Below the pieces are notes generated by a model. That model ran no database searches, was not told where the DNA came from, and worked only from the letters and a program-made list of their open reading frames with translations. A DNA stretch of 64,000 nt from Nocardia uniformis NBRC 13702 (GTDB lineage: Bacteria; Actinomycetota; Actinomycetes; Mycobacteriales; Mycobacteriaceae), in the NCBI RefSeq assembly GCF_001613345.1, contig NZ_BDCE01000056.1, positions 62,001 to 126,000 on the forward strand. The letters are read 5' to 3'. The position numbers and the translations under genes are program-made. Shown here in pieces: positions 62,404-64,000 of this stretch. Numbering within the stretch: the first letter of the stretch is position 1; every line of letters begins with the position of its first letter.

Positions 62404-63425
62404 GGCCTTTTCGGTACGCTGCGATCCGGCTCGCGGCCACCGGGGTAGTCGTTGGGTTGATCGTGTTTCTCATCGTGCAGGCCATCGTGCGCCCTGTTGA
62501 TGGACATACCACCCAGTATGTCGCGGTTTTCACCGATGTCTTCGGGCTTCGTAAGAACGCCGATGTACGGGTCCGGGGCGTGCAGGTCGGCAAGGTCGAG
62601 AAGATCACGCTGCGCGACGACGGCAACGCGAATGTCGTGTTCACCGTTCTGGATCGCGAGCGACTCAAGGCCGACGACGGACTCCAGATCAATTTCCAGA
62701 ATCTCGTCGGACAGCGATACGTGGCGATCAACCGGACTCCGGAATCGACGGCGGATCAGCCTGCCTCACAGACCATTCCGACGAGCCGGACGATCGGATC
62801 CTTCGATATCACCGGGTTGTTCAACGGTCTTCGGCCGATCATGCGGGGCGCGGATCCGGCTGTGCTCAACACCTTCGTCGAGAACATTCTCGCGCTCATA
62901 CAGGGCGAAACGCCTTCAGGAGAAAATCAAACCGGAATCGGATCGGTGCTGAGGCAGATCGATGAGATGTCCGGCTACGTCGTGGACCAGTCCGCGTTCA
63001 TCAGGGCGATTCTGGACAACCTGGGAGTGATCTCGACGCAGCTTCAGGGAAAATCGGAGCAGGTGACCGAGATGATTGCCGCGATCAACAGGACCTTTAC
63101 CGGCCTAGAGGAGTATCTGCCGCCGATGATCGATGCGTTCACCAAGGGCTTTCAGAGCCTGCCCCAGATCACCTTGTTGACAAATTCGCTGCTGGATCTG
63201 GCTGTCGGAGGGCACGATGACGTCAGACGTCGGATGCTCGAAGTGACCCCGGACGCGACGAATCTCATCGACGCGGTGGATGTGATTCCGGCGACGCTGG
63301 ATTCATTGACGCGAATTCTCCAGAACGGCCCCACGTCGGCGCAGTGCAGCAAAGGACAACTGCCACTGCCGGTTTTCGACCAGGTGATCGTCGGTGGCCA
63401 AGGAGTGTTGATATGTCGCGGATAA
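62400..63425 (+). CDS. mceB: Mce family protein, MceB position, second operon
   Basis: The 341-residue product has an anchor (ATGVVVGLIVFLIVQAIV), the Mce domain motif LRKNADVRVRGVQVGKVEK and paired Cys residues near the C terminus (AQCSKGQ, LICRG), as in MceB. It overlaps mceA by four bases and mceC by 13 bases. Confidence 0.9.
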   Translation: MRPFRYAAIRLAATGVVVGLIVFLIVQAIVRPVDGHTTQYVAVFTDVFGLRKNADVRVRGVQVGKVEKITLRDDGNANVVFTVLDRERLKADDGLQINFQNLVGQRYVAINRTPESTADQPASQTIPTSRTIGSFDITGLFNGLRPIMRGADPAVLNTFVENILALIQGETPSGENQTGIGSVLRQIDEMSGYVVDQSAFIRAILDNLGVISTQLQGKSEQVTEMIAAINRTFTGLEEYLPPMIDAFTKGFQSLPQITLLTNSLLDLAVGGHDDVRRRMLEVTPDATNLIDAVDVIPATLDSLTRILQNGPTSAQCSKGQLPLPVFDQVIVGGQGVLICRG

Positions 63426-64000
63426 CGTGGTCGAAGCGACTGCGGTCGTTCATCGACACCTTGGTCGGCCGGGAAATACTGAGTCGGAAAACTGAGTACC
63501 TCTGGACGGCAATCGGTGCCGTTGCCGTGGTGGTCGTGCTCGGGATCAGCGTCGGACTCTACGTCCGTCCGATCGGGCAACACACTTACTCGATGGTGAT
63601 GACCGAGAGCGGCGGCATCCGTTCGGGAACCGAAGTGCGGGTGGCTGGTATCCCCGTGGGCAAGGTGACTGATGTGAGGATCGCCGGCGATCACGTCGAG
63701 GCGAAGATCTCGGCGAAGTCGTCGGTCTTCGTCGGTGCGGATTCGCGGATCGACGTCCGCATGCTGACTGTGGTCGGCGGAGTTTTCGTCGACCTGGACC
63801 CGAGAGGTTCCCAACCCCTCGGTGGCCGGCCGATACCGGCCGAGCATGTTTCCATTCCGTACGAGTCTGCCAGGTTGATGGATGACTCTGCGGCCATCGT
63901 CGAGGAGATTGATGGGCCAGTAGCGCGGCAAACGATGAACTCGCTGATCACTTCACTGAAGGGAGCGCCGCAAGCACTGCACAACACGGTCGCGAACGCC
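63413..64000 (+). CDS. mceC: Mce family protein, MceC position, second operon, cut by the window end
   Basis: An open frame starts at ATG 63413, within the end of mceB, with AAGGAG about seven bases upstream, and runs to the last base. The 196 residues seen contain an anchor (TAIGAVAVVVVLGISVGLYV), the Mce domain motif GTEVRVAGIPVGKVTDV and the region VSIPYESARLMDD, which aligns with VPYDPARLLEE of the mceC at 29617. The rest of the gene and any mceD-F lie beyond the window. Confidence 0.88.
   Translation, partial: MSRITWSKRLRSFIDTLVGREILSRKTEYLWTAIGAVAVVVVLGISVGLYVRPIGQHTYSMVMTESGGIRSGTEVRVAGIPVGKVTDVRIAGDHVEAKISAKSSVFVGADSRIDVRMLTVVGGVFVDLDPRGSQPLGGRPIPAEHVSIPYESARLMDDSAAIVEEIDGPVARQTMNSLITSLKGAPQALHNTVANA

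Overview
The window is high-GC actinobacterial DNA, most likely from a mycolic-acid producer such as Nocardia or a close relative (Rhodococcus, Gordonia, Mycobacterium). The grounds are two mce/yrbE lipid-import operons, many TetR regulators and FadD/FadE-type genes, two SDRs of the mycofactocin-linked type, and frequent GTG/TTG starts with ATGA stop-start overlaps. The genus is an inference from gene content.

Region 1 (1-25 kb) is a lipid and ketone catabolic block. It has two convergent ABC1-family kinase-like genes, a methyltransferase, a lipoprotein esterase, a FadD-type ligase divergent from a thiolase-FadB-acyl-CoA dehydrogenase operon, and a seven-gene minus-strand run (esterase, SDR, SDR, Baeyer-Villiger monooxygenase, BVMO-like flavoprotein, TetR, aldehyde dehydrogenase). 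Read together these suggest alcohol -> ketone -> ester or lactone -> alcohol plus acid -> acyl-CoA -> beta-oxidation. Two near-twin TetR genes bracket the run, and a long inverted repeat occurs in two of the promoters. A third ABC1 gene and a TetR lead into region 2.

Region 2 (25.7-34.5 kb) is a complete mce operon: two YrbE permeases, MceA-F and one Mce-associated protein. It is followed by a frameshifted SDR pseudogene that carries an integrase-tail relic, an acyltransferase, a possible 36-residue peptide gene, a DUF3159 membrane protein and an alkyl-sulfatase-type metallohydrolase.

Region 3 (39.5-45.1 kb) is a recombination hot spot. It holds a 5'-truncated tyrosine recombinase, an array of ATGTGACTGCA-type direct repeats, an AbrB-like gene overlapping an intact tyrosine recombinase, a tRNA 3'-end fragment with a terminator, a decayed IS30 element with clear terminal inverted repeats, IS3 orfB fragments and a group II intron maturase fragment.

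Region 4 (45.3-64 kb) is a second catabolic/import block. A minus-strand set (SRPBCC, CoA ligase, SDR; BVMO, SMP-30-like lactonase, phosphotransferase, HSL hydrolase, SDR) fits oxidation and ring opening of an alicyclic or terpenoid-like ketone. Divergent from it, a plus-strand operon begins with cytochrome oxidase subunit III/IV-like proteins without subunit I, then two paralogous membrane proteins, then a second yrbE/mce operon that runs off the window within mceC.
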